Translations under genes and position numbers: made by a program
Notes under the pieces: model-generated
Database searches by the model: none
What the model saw: only the letters and a program-made list of their open reading frames with translations
Told to the model about the DNA's origin: nothing
NCBI GenBank assembly: GCA_025055975.1
Contig: JANWWM010000025.1
Coordinates: forward strand, 1 to 64,000
From: Chloroherpetonaceae bacterium
Lineage (GTDB): Bacteria; Bacteroidota; Chlorobiia; Chlorobiales; Thermochlorobacteraceae
Direction of reading: 5' to 3'
Length of the DNA: 64,000 bases
Shown: one piece after another, positions 27,714 through 37,084 of the stretch
Layout: each line of letters begins with the position of its first letter
Numbering within the stretch: the stretch's first letter is position 1

Positions 27714-27807
27714 TTAAACCTTCGCTCGCTCGCGTTGTCTAAATCCTTGAAAAGCGTTTGCGAAGCGTCGGACAATCAACTCTTCAAAGAGGCTCTTTTC
27801 GGGTGGA

Positions 27808-28383
27808 ATGAATGAAGAAAAAACCGATGGCGACCTCGTCGCCGAGTTCAAACGCGGCGCGGCGGCGCAAAAAGAAAAAGCCTTCGCCGAGCTCCTGCGC
27901 CGACACCGCGAGCCGATTTATCAGGTCTGCCGACGATTGCTGAACTCGTCCGACGACGCCGACGACGTCGCGCAAACCACGTTCCTTAAAATTTTTCGCG
28001 CCTTGCCGAATTTTCAAGAGGAAGCCGAGTTCTCGACGTGGGCGTATCGAATCGCCGTCAACGAAAGTCTCAACTTCCTCAAAGCGCAAAAGTTGCGCGC
28101 CGCTCTGTCGCTCGACGCTTTGGAAAGCGACGTCAAGAGCGATGGCGAAAGACCCGACGAGCGAATCGAGCGCGACGAAACGCGGCAAGCCATCGAAGAC
28201 GCCATCGCCGCCTTGCCCGAAAAACAGCGCGCCGTCTTCGTGATGCGCTACTACGACGAGCTGTCCTACGAGGAAATCGCCAACATCGTCGGCGGTAGCG
28301 TCGGAGGCTTGAAGGCGAACTACTTTCACGCCTTCAAAAAAGTGCAAGAATTTCTCAAACGCCGCTTGAAACAAGAACGATGA
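27808..28383 (+). CDS. ECF-type RNA polymerase sigma factor
   Basis: DDADDVAQTTFLKIFRALPNF (region 2), LPEKQRAVFVMRYYDELSYEEIANIVGGSVGGLKANYFHAFKKV (region 4). Confidence 0.93.
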   Translation: MNEEKTDGDLVAEFKRGAAAQKEKAFAELLRRHREPIYQVCRRLLNSSDDADDVAQTTFLKIFRALPNFQEEAEFSTWAYRIAVNESLNFLKAQKLRAALSLDALESDVKSDGERPDERIERDETRQAIEDAIAALPEKQRAVFVMRYYDELSYEEIANIVGGSVGGLKANYFHAFKKVQEFLKRRLKQER

Positions 28384-28979
28384 CTCTCGACGACTATCGA
28401 TGCGAACTGCCCGATTTCATCTTGGGCAAAGCCTCGCCCGAAACGGCGGCGACGCTCGAACGCCTGATTGAAACCAATCCCGCGTTCAGAGCCGAGTTTT
28501 TGGAGATGAAAGCCTTTATCGAGCAAACCAAGCCGATGCTCGATGCCGCATTTGCCAAGCCGTCGGAAGCGCGTTTGGAATCGCTCTCGAAACGCATTTT
28601 GGCGCAAACGAAGCCGAGAAAACGCGCATGGTGGGAGGTCGTCAAAGACGATTTTAGGTCGCTCTTCGCGGGGCGCGGGCGAGAATGGTCGGGCGCGCTT
28701 GCGGGCGCAAGCCTTGCGCTCTCGCTCATCGTTGGCGCGGCGTGGCTTGACGAAGAACTGAAACGAGAGGCGCAAACGCGAAACCCGATGGCGACATCGA
28801 GCGCCATCGCAACGAAAGCCTTTGCGTTGGGAATCTCTCCCGAATCGCTCGCTTCGCAACTGGGCGACGAAGAACTTGAAACCGCGTTGAGCGCGCTTGA
28901 AAGCGACTTGCCCGCCCGCTCGTCGCGCTACGAAATTTTGACCGACGACGACGTGGAAAATCTTTTCAAGCCGCTCTAA
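28380..28979 (+). CDS. Putative anti-sigma factor (single TM)
   Basis: Overlaps the sigma gene by 4 nt; short cytoplasmic-like N-term, TM WSGALAGASLALSLIVGAAWL. Confidence 0.65.
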   Translation: MTLDDYRCELPDFILGKASPETAATLERLIETNPAFRAEFLEMKAFIEQTKPMLDAAFAKPSEARLESLSKRILAQTKPRKRAWWEVVKDDFRSLFAGRGREWSGALAGASLALSLIVGAAWLDEELKREAQTRNPMATSSAIATKAFALGISPESLASQLGDEELETALSALESDLPARSSRYEILTDDDVENLFKPL

Positions 28980-28997
28980 ACTTTGGAGAATCGAACG

Positions 28998-29534
28998 ATG
29001 ACAGCAATCAAACCGCTTTTGGCGCTCGCGTTGCTCGTTTGGGCGCAAAGCGTTCTGGCGCAGCCGCGTCCGCCAATCGATCGCGGAATGGATCCGCAAG
29101 CCCGACGACCACAACGCGCCGAGCAACTCGGTCCGCGCGTTCCGCGCGAGCAACTCGCCAAGCGCATCAAGCAACTGCAAATGTGGAAACTCACCGAGCG
29201 GCTCAATCTCTCCGACGAGCAAGCCGCGAAGTTTTTTCCGCGTTACAATCGCTATCAAGACGAACTTGGCGAGGCGATGCAGAACCTTCAAAACCGAGTG
29301 GAACGCTTGCGCGAACTGCGTCGCTCCGACGCGAATGAAAACGAACTCGATCGCGAAATCGAAGCCGTCGTGCGAGAGCGCAAGAACGTGAGCGACGTGT
29401 TGCCGAAATACCTCAAAGAGTTCCGCGAAACGCTCACGGCGCAACAGATGGCAGACCTCATCATTTTCGAGCGCGATTTTCTGCGCGACCTCACCGAAGC
29501 CATCGAGCGCGCGCGCGAGCGCGCCGAGCCATAA
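28998..29534 (+). CDS. Periplasmic Spy/CpxP/CnrX-like alpha-helical protein
   Basis: Signal peptide LLALALLVWAQSVLAQ; LTERLNLSDEQAAKFFPRYNRYQDEL; LTAQQMADLI; third gene of the sigma operon. Confidence 0.6.
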   Translation: MTAIKPLLALALLVWAQSVLAQPRPPIDRGMDPQARRPQRAEQLGPRVPREQLAKRIKQLQMWKLTERLNLSDEQAAKFFPRYNRYQDELGEAMQNLQNRVERLRELRRSDANENELDREIEAVVRERKNVSDVLPKYLKEFRETLTAQQMADLIIFERDFLRDLTEAIERARERAEP

Positions 29535-29553
29535 CGCTCAACGAAAGCGCGCG

Positions 29554-30249
29554 TCAAGTCGCGTCGCAAATTTTCTCGATGGATTTCTTTTCCGCGAAGA
29601 GCACTAACGCGTCGTTCTCTTTGACGACGTCGTCGAGCGAGGGAATGCCTAAAACCTTCACGACCCATTGAGAGTCAAGCCCGAACCTGCGCGATTCGCG
29701 TTCTTGGCGCTTGATGGCGATGAGGCTCGCGTTGAAGCGCTCGCGCAGTTCCAGTTCGCCAACGCTCTTTCCCACGAAAGATTCGGGCGCTTTGATTTCA
29801 ACGATGGAGTAATCGGAGGAGAGGTCGAGCAAATTCGTCACGCCTGGATAGAGCAAACTATCCGCCAAACGCTCGGCGGCTTGGGCGGCGGGAGAGATGA
29901 TTTCTTCGATGCCCAAGTGTCGCAAAATGCGCTCATGCGTCGTGGTCGTGGCGCGAGCGATGATGCGCTTCGCGCCGATGTTTTGCAGCGCGACGATCGT
30001 CAGCAACGCGGCTTCGAAGTCGTCGCCGATGCCAACGACGACCGCGTCGAAATCCATGATGTCTTGCGCTCGCAACGCTTCTTCTTCGGTCGAGTCCAAC
30101 CGAACCGTGAGAGTGGCTTTGTCCTTGACATCGTCCAAACGGTTGATGTCGCTATCGATCGCCAACACTTCCGCGCCTTGACGGGCGAGCGCGGCGCACA
30201 AGTGAGCGCCGAAGTTGCCGATGCCAATGACAGCGATTTTTGGGGTCAT
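29554..30249 (-). CDS. TrkA-family potassium uptake regulator (KtrA-like)
   Basis: IAVIGIGNFGAHLCAALARQGAEVLAIDSD Rossmann fold; RCK_C-like C-terminus. Confidence 0.9.
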   Translation of the reverse strand: MTPKIAVIGIGNFGAHLCAALARQGAEVLAIDSDINRLDDVKDKATLTVRLDSTEEEALRAQDIMDFDAVVVGIGDDFEAALLTIVALQNIGAKRIIARATTTTHERILRHLGIEEIISPAAQAAERLADSLLYPGVTNLLDLSSDYSIVEIKAPESFVGKSVGELELRERFNASLIAIKRQERESRRFGLDSQWVVKVLGIPSLDDVVKENDALVLFAEKKSIEKICDAT

Positions 30250-30290
30250 CTTCGTGGTCGTTGATTCAACGCGCTGCGCGGAAAAGGTCG

Positions 30291-30827
30291 TCAGCGTTCA
30301 GGCTTCAAGGGCGGCGAGGCGCCGAAAAATTCGTCGGGCGTGTAGAGCAATTGCCATCCCGAAACCGCCATCGCCAACATTAGCCAAATCATCAACGGCG
30401 TGAGCAACATCGCGTAGCGTTTGTCTCGCTCTTGATAGCCCAACCATAAGTTCGCCGCGTTTGCGAGGAACATTCCAAAAGTTGTCAGAAAGCCGAGAAT
30501 CGGGCTGTGCAAGCCAAAATACGCCCAACTAAACATTGAGAAAAACGACCATAGCGCGACATAAAGCCAGAACAATCGCCCTTGTCGTTCCGAGTCTTGC
30601 ATGCGTTGAAGCAGATGAAATCCCGCCAAAATCATCAGCGCTTGAAGCAGAATCCAAATCGGCGCAAACGCCCAATCGGGCGGCATATAAGGCGGACGAC
30701 CAACCGCGTCCAGATACGAACGCGTCGCCAGCCAGCCGCCTGAAATGGCGTTCATCGCCAAATAGAACAAAACCCCGTGCCACCAGCGCAATTTTTGCCA
30801 AATCGGCGACTTGCGTAGCATATCCAA
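30291..30827 (-). CDS. TspO/MBR family protein
   Basis: RPPYMPPDWAFAPIWILLQALM; LWSFFSMFSWAYFGLHSPILGF; multiple TM helices. Confidence 0.8.
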   Translation of the reverse strand: MDMLRKSPIWQKLRWWHGVLFYLAMNAISGGWLATRSYLDAVGRPPYMPPDWAFAPIWILLQALMILAGFHLLQRMQDSERQGRLFWLYVALWSFFSMFSWAYFGLHSPILGFLTTFGMFLANAANLWLGYQERDKRYAMLLTPLMIWLMLAMAVSGWQLLYTPDEFFGASPPLKPER

Positions 30828-30900
30828 CTTTCGTTTGCTTATGCGCGCAACGCAGAATCAAGGTTGAGGGTTTCCCTCAGGCGCGCCGACTCTGCGGAGA

Positions 30901-31034
30901 TGGATGCTTTCGCTTCGTTCAGAATGACGTTGTTCCTTGTCGTTCTGAGCCGCAAGGGTCGCATTCGAGCCGAAATGCCTTGTCATTCCGAGCGCAAGCG
31001 AGGAATCGGCGAATGGCGAATTTCGGATCGCGAT
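30901..31034. repeat. Dispersed intergenic repeat, copy B
   Basis: TTTCGCTTCGTTCAGAATGACG and TCATTCCGAGCGCAAGCGAGGAATCGGCGAATGGCGAATTTCGGATCG. Confidence 0.6.
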
Positions 31035-31125
31035 GAAACGCGCGCGCTTTTCAATTCTCCGAAAAATCTTCGCGCCGTTGAGAATGAAATTAACCTCGTT
31101 CTCGCGTTCCAAAGCCGCCATCGCT

Positions 31126-32064
31126 TCATGCCTCGCGTTCTGGGGAAAGCAATCTTCGCAGGACCGCCATTCGCACCGCCACGCCGCTCGTAACTTGCTC
31201 TAAAATGAGGCTTTGCGGGGATTCGCCGTCGCGTCGTCTGTCGGCGACCGCGCTTGAAATTTCAACCTCGCGGTTCATCGGACCGGGGTGCAGGACGAAA
31301 ATTTTTTTGCCCTGCTTGGCGACAACGTCGTCGGTGAGCGAAAAGAAACGCGAGTATTCGCGCAGGGAAGGAATGAACCCTGCGGTTTCGCGCTCCAATT
31401 GCAAGCGCAAGACGATGGCGGCGTCGCACGAGGCGATGGCGCGTTCAAGGTCGCTGTAAAGCGTTACGCCAAACTCTTCGATTCTCGCGGGCAGAAGCGT
31501 TGGAGGGGCGCAAAGCGAAACGCTCGCGCCCATTGCTCGAAGCCCGAAGATGTTGGAACGAGCGACGCGGCTGTGCAAGATGTCGCCCACGATGAGCACG
31601 CGCAATCCCGACAGCCTGCCCAGCGCGTTGCGAAGCGTGAGCATATCGAGCAAGGCTTGCGTCGGGTGTTCGCGCGCGCCGTCGCCCGCGTTGATGACGG
31701 GCAGTTTGGAATGTTTGGCGACAAGATGCGCCGCGCCCGAATCCGAATGTCGAATCACGAAAGCGTCGAGGTTCATCGCTTCGAGGTTCGCGATCGTGTC
31801 CAAGAGCGTTTCGCCTTTTTGAAGGCTTGACGTGGCGGCGGCGAAATTGACCGTGCCCGCGCCCAAGCGTCGCGCCGCAAGTTCAAACGACGTGCGCGTG
31901 CGCGTCGAGCTTTCAAAAAAGCATAGCGCGATCGTTCTGCCCGAAAGCGTTTTGAACGTTTGCGGCGGCGATTGTCGCAACGCGGGAAGAAAGGCGTTTG
32001 CCTCGTCCAAAATCGCCTCAATCTCTCGCGCGGGAACGCCGTGAAGCCCAAGCAGATGACGCAT
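31126..32064 (-). CDS. pyrB: Aspartate carbamoyltransferase catalytic subunit
   Basis: FFESSTRTRTSFELAARRLGA; HPTQALLDMLTL; HPGPMNREVEI. Confidence 0.96.
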   Translation of the reverse strand: MRHLLGLHGVPAREIEAILDEANAFLPALRQSPPQTFKTLSGRTIALCFFESSTRTRTSFELAARRLGAGTVNFAAATSSLQKGETLLDTIANLEAMNLDAFVIRHSDSGAAHLVAKHSKLPVINAGDGAREHPTQALLDMLTLRNALGRLSGLRVLIVGDILHSRVARSNIFGLRAMGASVSLCAPPTLLPARIEEFGVTLYSDLERAIASCDAAIVLRLQLERETAGFIPSLREYSRFFSLTDDVVAKQGKKIFVLHPGPMNREVEISSAVADRRRDGESPQSLILEQVTSGVAVRMAVLRRLLSPEREA

Positions 32065-32112
32065 AACCCGTCAAGTTTCGAAGTTCAAAAGGCGACCGCT
32101 TGCCAGCCGCGT

Positions 32113-32856
32113 TCATTGTTGCGACGCTTTCAAGCGTTTCATAATGGCTTTGGCGATGTCCATATCTTCGGGCGTGGTGATTTTGACGTTGTGGTAGCCC
32201 GTTTCGACGACCTTGATTTTTTGTTCGGGAAAATAGCGCTCGACGAGCGCCGCGTCGTCGGTCGCGTAAAAGCCTTCGGCTTTGGCTTTGAAGTGCGCCT
32301 CGATGATGAGTTCGGCGCGAAACCCTTGCGGAGTTTGGACTTGCCGCAAACGGTTGCGATCGAGAGTTTCGCCGAAAAATTCTCCCGATTCGTCGACGAA
32401 TTTAATCGTGTCTTTCGGCTTCGTGGCGGGGACGGCGGCTCCGAAACGGAGCGCGTTTTCGGCGATGCGCTCAATGTCGGACGGTTGAATCAAGGGGCGC
32501 GCGCCATCGTGAATCAAAATCACCGTTTCGCGTCGCGTTTCGTCGGGCAAACCGCGATAGACGGCGGCGAAAACTTCTATGCAGTTGAAAATCGAGTCTT
32601 GCCGTTCCTTGCCGCCTTGCAAGAAGTGATGCGTTTTTTTGAACCTCGCTCGATTCGCCAGCCGCGCAAGCTCGTGAAGATGCGACGCGGAGGTCGCCAC
32701 CGCAATCGACGACACGAAGGCGCACTTCTCGAACGCTTTGATGGCATGGCGCAAGACGGGATGGCGACCAAGTTTGAGATACTGCTTGCTCTTGCCCTCT
32801 TTGAGATTCATTCGCGTGCCCATTCCGCCCGCGGCGACGACGACGAGCGCGTTCAT
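32113..32856 (-). CDS. ispD: 2-C-methyl-D-erythritol 4-phosphate cytidylyltransferase
   Basis: VVAAGGMGTRM..KQYLKL; ILIHDGARPLI; TPQGFRAELI; GYHNVKITTPEDM. Confidence 0.92.
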   Translation of the reverse strand: MNALVVVAAGGMGTRMNLKEGKSKQYLKLGRHPVLRHAIKAFEKCAFVSSIAVATSASHLHELARLANRARFKKTHHFLQGGKERQDSIFNCIEVFAAVYRGLPDETRRETVILIHDGARPLIQPSDIERIAENALRFGAAVPATKPKDTIKFVDESGEFFGETLDRNRLRQVQTPQGFRAELIIEAHFKAKAEGFYATDDAALVERYFPEQKIKVVETGYHNVKITTPEDMDIAKAIMKRLKASQQ

Positions 32857-32865
32857 AAACGTTCG

Positions 32866-33897
32866 TCAAAGGAATTTTCGGAAAGTGCTTCTGAGCACGC
32901 CCTTCGCCGCAAACTTCTCCTTGAACTCAATGAGCGAATAGGCGGGAGTCATCTGATTTTCGTGCTGAACATTCTGCGACACGCCAATGTCCACATAGCG
33001 ACAGCCGATTCGAATCGACCACTCGACGACGTGCTTCATAACGAAGTGAATCGGGCGCAATTTCTCGAACTCGTAGTCGAGCATATTGTAAAAGCAAAGC
33101 GCGACGCGAGGGTTGCAGAGAAAGGTTACCGAGCCGCCAATCGCTTTGCCTTTGTAGCGCACGAGAAAGAGATGAATCGCGTCGGGCAAGAGTTCTTTGA
33201 GCCGATGGAGTTCGTCGAGCGCATGCGTGGGCTTGGCGTTGTGGCGAGCCTTGTTTTCCAAGAGAATCGGGTAGAATTCGTCGTAGCCGTCTTTGCCGTC
33301 GCAATGCTGAACGATGAGGTCGGGGTTGCGCTCGCATTGGTGAATGTAGCGCCGAGCGGTCGCGGAAAAGCGCGAGACGAAATTGTCGCGCGGTTCGAGA
33401 TGAATCGCGTGCGAAATGTAGTGTCGATCGAAGTCAAAGCCTTTGAAGGCGAGGGCGTAGTCGATGTCTTGGCAGAGGCGGTTTTGATAAATCGGCGGCG
33501 CGTGCGTGAGCAGAATTTTTTTGAACCCGCGTTTTTGCGCGTAGTCCAATAGCGCGTCGACGAGGCGTTCATTAAGCGCGTATTTCAACTCCCACGGCAA
33601 AACGAACCCTCCATAACTCGCGCCGATGGGCGATTCGAGGCAATAGCCGTTTTCGGTAATGGCGGCGGGCAACACCGCAACCAAGCGATTGCCGTCGTAG
33701 AAAAGCAAATGATGAAACTCGAAACGCCCGCTGGGGTGGTAGGAAAGAAAACGTTGAAGATGAAAAATCGTGCCGTTGTTGGATTGGAGAACGAAGTTAT
33801 CCCACTCGTCTCGATTGGACGGCGCGTAGGGACGCACTTCTATCACGGAGTCAGGCGCGTGGACGAGCGCGCTCGGCTTTTTGGGCGAGAGGCTCAA
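32866..33897 (-). CDS. FemAB/GNAT-like acyltransferase
   Basis: SNNGTIFHLQRFLSYHP...; LFLVRYKGKAIGGSVTFLCNPRVALCFYNMLDYEF pattern of FemAB/GNAT proteins. Confidence 0.75.
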   Translation of the reverse strand: MSLSPKKPSALVHAPDSVIEVRPYAPSNRDEWDNFVLQSNNGTIFHLQRFLSYHPSGRFEFHHLLFYDGNRLVAVLPAAITENGYCLESPIGASYGGFVLPWELKYALNERLVDALLDYAQKRGFKKILLTHAPPIYQNRLCQDIDYALAFKGFDFDRHYISHAIHLEPRDNFVSRFSATARRYIHQCERNPDLIVQHCDGKDGYDEFYPILLENKARHNAKPTHALDELHRLKELLPDAIHLFLVRYKGKAIGGSVTFLCNPRVALCFYNMLDYEFEKLRPIHFVMKHVVEWSIRIGCRYVDIGVSQNVQHENQMTPAYSLIEFKEKFAAKGVLRSTFRKFL

Positions 33898-34484
33898 CTT
33901 TTGTTTTTGAGTCTGCTGATTTCGTCGCGGATTCGCGCCGCTCGCTCGTAATCTTCTTTGGAAATCGCTTCGCTCAATTTTTGATTGAGCTCTTCGAGCT
34001 TCGACATCGGAGAGCGCGATTGGGTTTCTTGTCGGCGCTCCGAGCCAATCCCAAATCCGACCTGTTCGCCGTGTCGGTCATCGACGATGCCCGCTTCGTT
34101 CATCACCTCGTCGGAGACAAAGATGGGCGCGTCGCATCGGACGGCGATGGCGATGGCGTCGCTGGGGCGCGCGTCGATTTCGTGAACCACGCCCGCCATT
34201 TCGCAAACGACCTTCGCGTAGAAGGTCTCGTTTTTCAGCTCGTCTATGACGACTTCCGTCACGTTGATGTTGAACGTTTCGGCGATGTTTCGAACAAGGT
34301 CGTGCGTGAAGGGGCGCGGGGCTTTGATGTTTTCGAGTTTGAGCGCGATGGCTTGCGCTTCAAAGGCTCCGATGATGATGGGCAACTTGCGCTTTCCGCC
34401 GATTTCAAACAAGATGAGCGCGTAGGCGCCGTTGTTTTGCGGGCTGGTTGAAAGACCGAGAATGTCAACTTGAATTTTCTTCAT
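33894..34484 (-). CDS. Bifunctional nuclease (DUF151) family protein with C-terminal UVR motif
   Basis: LPIIIGAFEAQAIALKLE...RPFTHDL; ARPSDAIAIAVRCDAPIFV; C-term LNQKLSEAISKEDYERAARIRDEIS. Confidence 0.9.
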   Translation of the reverse strand: MKKIQVDILGLSTSPQNNGAYALILFEIGGKRKLPIIIGAFEAQAIALKLENIKAPRPFTHDLVRNIAETFNINVTEVVIDELKNETFYAKVVCEMAGVVHEIDARPSDAIAIAVRCDAPIFVSDEVMNEAGIVDDRHGEQVGFGIGSERRQETQSRSPMSKLEELNQKLSEAISKEDYERAARIRDEISRLKNKS

Positions 34485-34701
34485 ACCTGTAAATCGAGAG
34501 GACTTGGATATGTCGCAGATTCAAACTTGCGCTTTGTTTCACGTCGTTTCAACGAAAGCGGATTGAAGATAAAGCAAATGAAATAAAAACAAAACGTCTC
34601 GAGCCAGTCGCCCGATTCGCCGTCAGAGGTCGCGGATCGATGACGCTCTGGCGAGGCGCGAACGCCATTGAGAGCGAATCGAGAAAACGCCGTCGTCGCC
34701 G

Positions 34702-34709
34702 TATCTTCG
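34702..34709 (+). promoter_or_regulatory. Candidate promoter element TATCTTCG
   Basis: 35 nt upstream of the ATG at 34745; recurrent motif. Confidence 0.3.
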
Positions 34710-34744
34710 CCCTTGCGTTTTCAAACGAAAAAACTAACGCCTCA

Positions 34745-36340
34745 ATGAAGATCGTCTCGCCCGTTCTTCTCGTCGGATTTCTGCTCGTCGTGGGCTGTTC
34801 GTCGTCGCGTCAAGTCTCAGGCTCTTTGGCTCGCCGAGATTCGCTTCGAGTTCCCGATTCGCTTCGCGCCGTGGCGGAACGCGATTCCATTGAAGCCATC
34901 AGGCTCAAAGAAGCCGAACTGCGCGAGGCGGCGCGCAAACGCAGAGGCAAAATCGCCGAAGCCAGCCGCCTCTACGACCTTGCGCTGAGCCAAATCAACT
35001 CCTCGCGCGATTCGGCGCGACAATCGCTGCGGCAGGTCTTCGAACTCATCAACGAGCTTGCCGATTCCGACAAGCCCGAAACCGACTCGACCCTCTGCGG
35101 CTTGGCGTTCTACGCGCTTCAAACCTACCACCGCTACATCCAACCGCTCAAAGAGCTCGACAGCGACGACCCCGCGCTCGCCATTCACGAAAGGCTTTTC
35201 GGCAGAGTCGACGAAATCACGGTCGATGAAAGCAAGTTCTTGGGCTTCATTCTGCCGAAGACGACAATTCCCCTCGAGCTCAACGACGACGTCAAAAAAT
35301 TCATCACGTATTTCAGCACGCGGCACAAAGAACATTTCCAGCGCTATTTGAAGCGCGCGGAGTTCTACTTTCCGATGATGGAGCGCATCATCGCCGAAGA
35401 AGGAATGCCGCCCGAAATCATCAACCTCGCCATCGTGGAAAGCGGCGTCAATCCGCTCGCCCACAGCCGCGCCAACGCGCTCGGAATGTGGCAATTCATC
35501 AAGCCGACGGGCAAACTCTACGGACTCGAAGGCAATCAGTGGTTCGATGAACGGCGCAACCTCGAAAAATCGACCCGCGCCTCGATGCGATTTCTGAAAA
35601 ATCTGTATGAAGCCTACGGCGATTGGCATTTGGCGCTGGCTGCCTACAACGGCGGTCCGGGCAAGGTCAATCGCGCCATCAAGCAAGCCAAGTCGAAGGA
35701 CTTTTGGAAGGTGCGCAAATTCTTCCGACGCGAAACGAGAGAATACGTGCCGCGTTTCATCGCCGCCACGATCATCGCCATGAACCCTGAACGCTTCGGC
35801 TTCGAGCCAATCCGCTACAAAGACCCGATTCCGATCGCGAAGTTTCCCGTGCCGCAAGGCGTTTCGCTCGAAACGATCGCGCGCTACTCGCGCATCGCGC
35901 TCGACACCCTCATCATGCTCAACCCCGAACTCATCAAGGGCGTCACGCCGCCCGCTTACGACAACTACCCTCTCGTCGTTCCCATCGATCGTCTCGATGC
36001 CATCGAGATTGGCTTGATACACATTCCCGACGAGGAAAGGCGACATTTCATCGCTTACAAAGCGCGAGGCGGCGAATCCGTCAAGGCGTTGGCGAAGAAA
36101 CACGGCGTTGAGGCGAAATCGCTCTACGCCTTCAATGGCTTGAAAAGTTGGACGCTTCAAAAAGGCGCGGTCTTGATGATCCCCGTCAGCCCCGAAGTCG
36201 CGCGAGAACATTCGTTCACGACGGCGGATTTGAGCGACGACAGCGCGGCGGCGATGCGCTACGGACGGCGATACCGATACGCTCGCGCGAAAACCTACAA
36301 GAAAACGATGGCGTCGGCTTCGCGCAAAGCGAAAAAGTAA
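34745..36340 (+). CDS. MltD-like lytic transglycosylase lipoprotein with LysM-like region
   Basis: Lipobox FLLVVGCSS; ESGVNPLAHSRANALGMWQFIKPTGKLYGL; LALAAYNGGPGKV. Confidence 0.9.
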   Translation: MKIVSPVLLVGFLLVVGCSSSRQVSGSLARRDSLRVPDSLRAVAERDSIEAIRLKEAELREAARKRRGKIAEASRLYDLALSQINSSRDSARQSLRQVFELINELADSDKPETDSTLCGLAFYALQTYHRYIQPLKELDSDDPALAIHERLFGRVDEITVDESKFLGFILPKTTIPLELNDDVKKFITYFSTRHKEHFQRYLKRAEFYFPMMERIIAEEGMPPEIINLAIVESGVNPLAHSRANALGMWQFIKPTGKLYGLEGNQWFDERRNLEKSTRASMRFLKNLYEAYGDWHLALAAYNGGPGKVNRAIKQAKSKDFWKVRKFFRRETREYVPRFIAATIIAMNPERFGFEPIRYKDPIPIAKFPVPQGVSLETIARYSRIALDTLIMLNPELIKGVTPPAYDNYPLVVPIDRLDAIEIGLIHIPDEERRHFIAYKARGGESVKALAKKHGVEAKSLYAFNGLKSWTLQKGAVLMIPVSPEVAREHSFTTADLSDDSAAAMRYGRRYRYARAKTYKKTMASASRKAKK

Positions 36341-36358
36341 ATCGCCCGTCAAACGCGG

Positions 36359-37084
36359 TCAGAGCGGCTTTTTCAAATACCTCGCCACCACGTTCGCGGG
36401 CTTGTTGAGAAGCAAGTTCGCGGCTCTATCAAGAACTCTCCACAGCGGAAACGGGAGATATTGAAGCGCGACGTAGGTTCGCAGAAAAAGAAGCGCCTTG
36501 TTGTTGAACGCCCACCACTCGACTTTTTCCAAATCGCTTCCGCGACAAAGGTTCAAAAGCCGACGCTCGTCAAACGAGTGCAGATGCGCGTTGACGGGCG
36601 TGAGTTGATGACAATGCACGCACAATTCGTAGCGGATTTTTTCCTTGTAGGGCGTTGAAACGATGAGCGCGCCGCCCTTCTTGACGACGCGAAAAAGCGA
36701 TTGAGCGAAGGCTTCGGGATTCGGCACGTGCTCGATGACTTCGGAGGCGATGACGCAATCAAACGATTCGTCTTCAAAAGGCAAGTTGAATCCGTCGCCC
36801 ACCACGCCCGCATGATTCGCAAACGGATAGCGCGCCAAGGCTTTCTCCACGTTCTTCGGCGCGATGTCCATCGAGCAAACCGAAACGCCTTTGGGGCAAA
36901 GCGCCGCCGCCACCCACGCTCGCCCGCAACCCACGTCCAAAACGGACTTTGCGTTTTTGGGAACTTTCGAGAGAATCCACTCCGCGAGTCGTCGCTCGCT
37001 ATGCGCCACGACGGGCGGGCGTTCCTCGAAGTAATCGAACCGCTCCGCGTCGATGGCGTAGTGCTTTTGATAATCGAAGGTCAT
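36359..37084 (-). CDS. Class I SAM-dependent methyltransferase
   Basis: SVLDVGCGRAWVAAAL; FNLPFEDESFDCVIASEVIEHVPNPEAF. Confidence 0.88.
   Translation of the reverse strand: MTFDYQKHYAIDAERFDYFEERPPVVAHSERRLAEWILSKVPKNAKSVLDVGCGRAWVAAALCPKGVSVCSMDIAPKNVEKALARYPFANHAGVVGDGFNLPFEDESFDCVIASEVIEHVPNPEAFAQSLFRVVKKGGALIVSTPYKEKIRYELCVHCHQLTPVNAHLHSFDERRLLNLCRGSDLEKVEWWAFNNKALLFLRTYVALQYLPFPLWRVLDRAANLLLNKPANVVARYLKKPL

Noticed and set aside
30858-31193. Small ORFs with peptides such as SFRMT / RHSERSES
   Set aside because: Translations of the dispersed repeat, not genes; treated as repeat.
34817-36352. 511-aa minus-strand ORF
   Set aside because: Antisense to the lytic transglycosylase gene.
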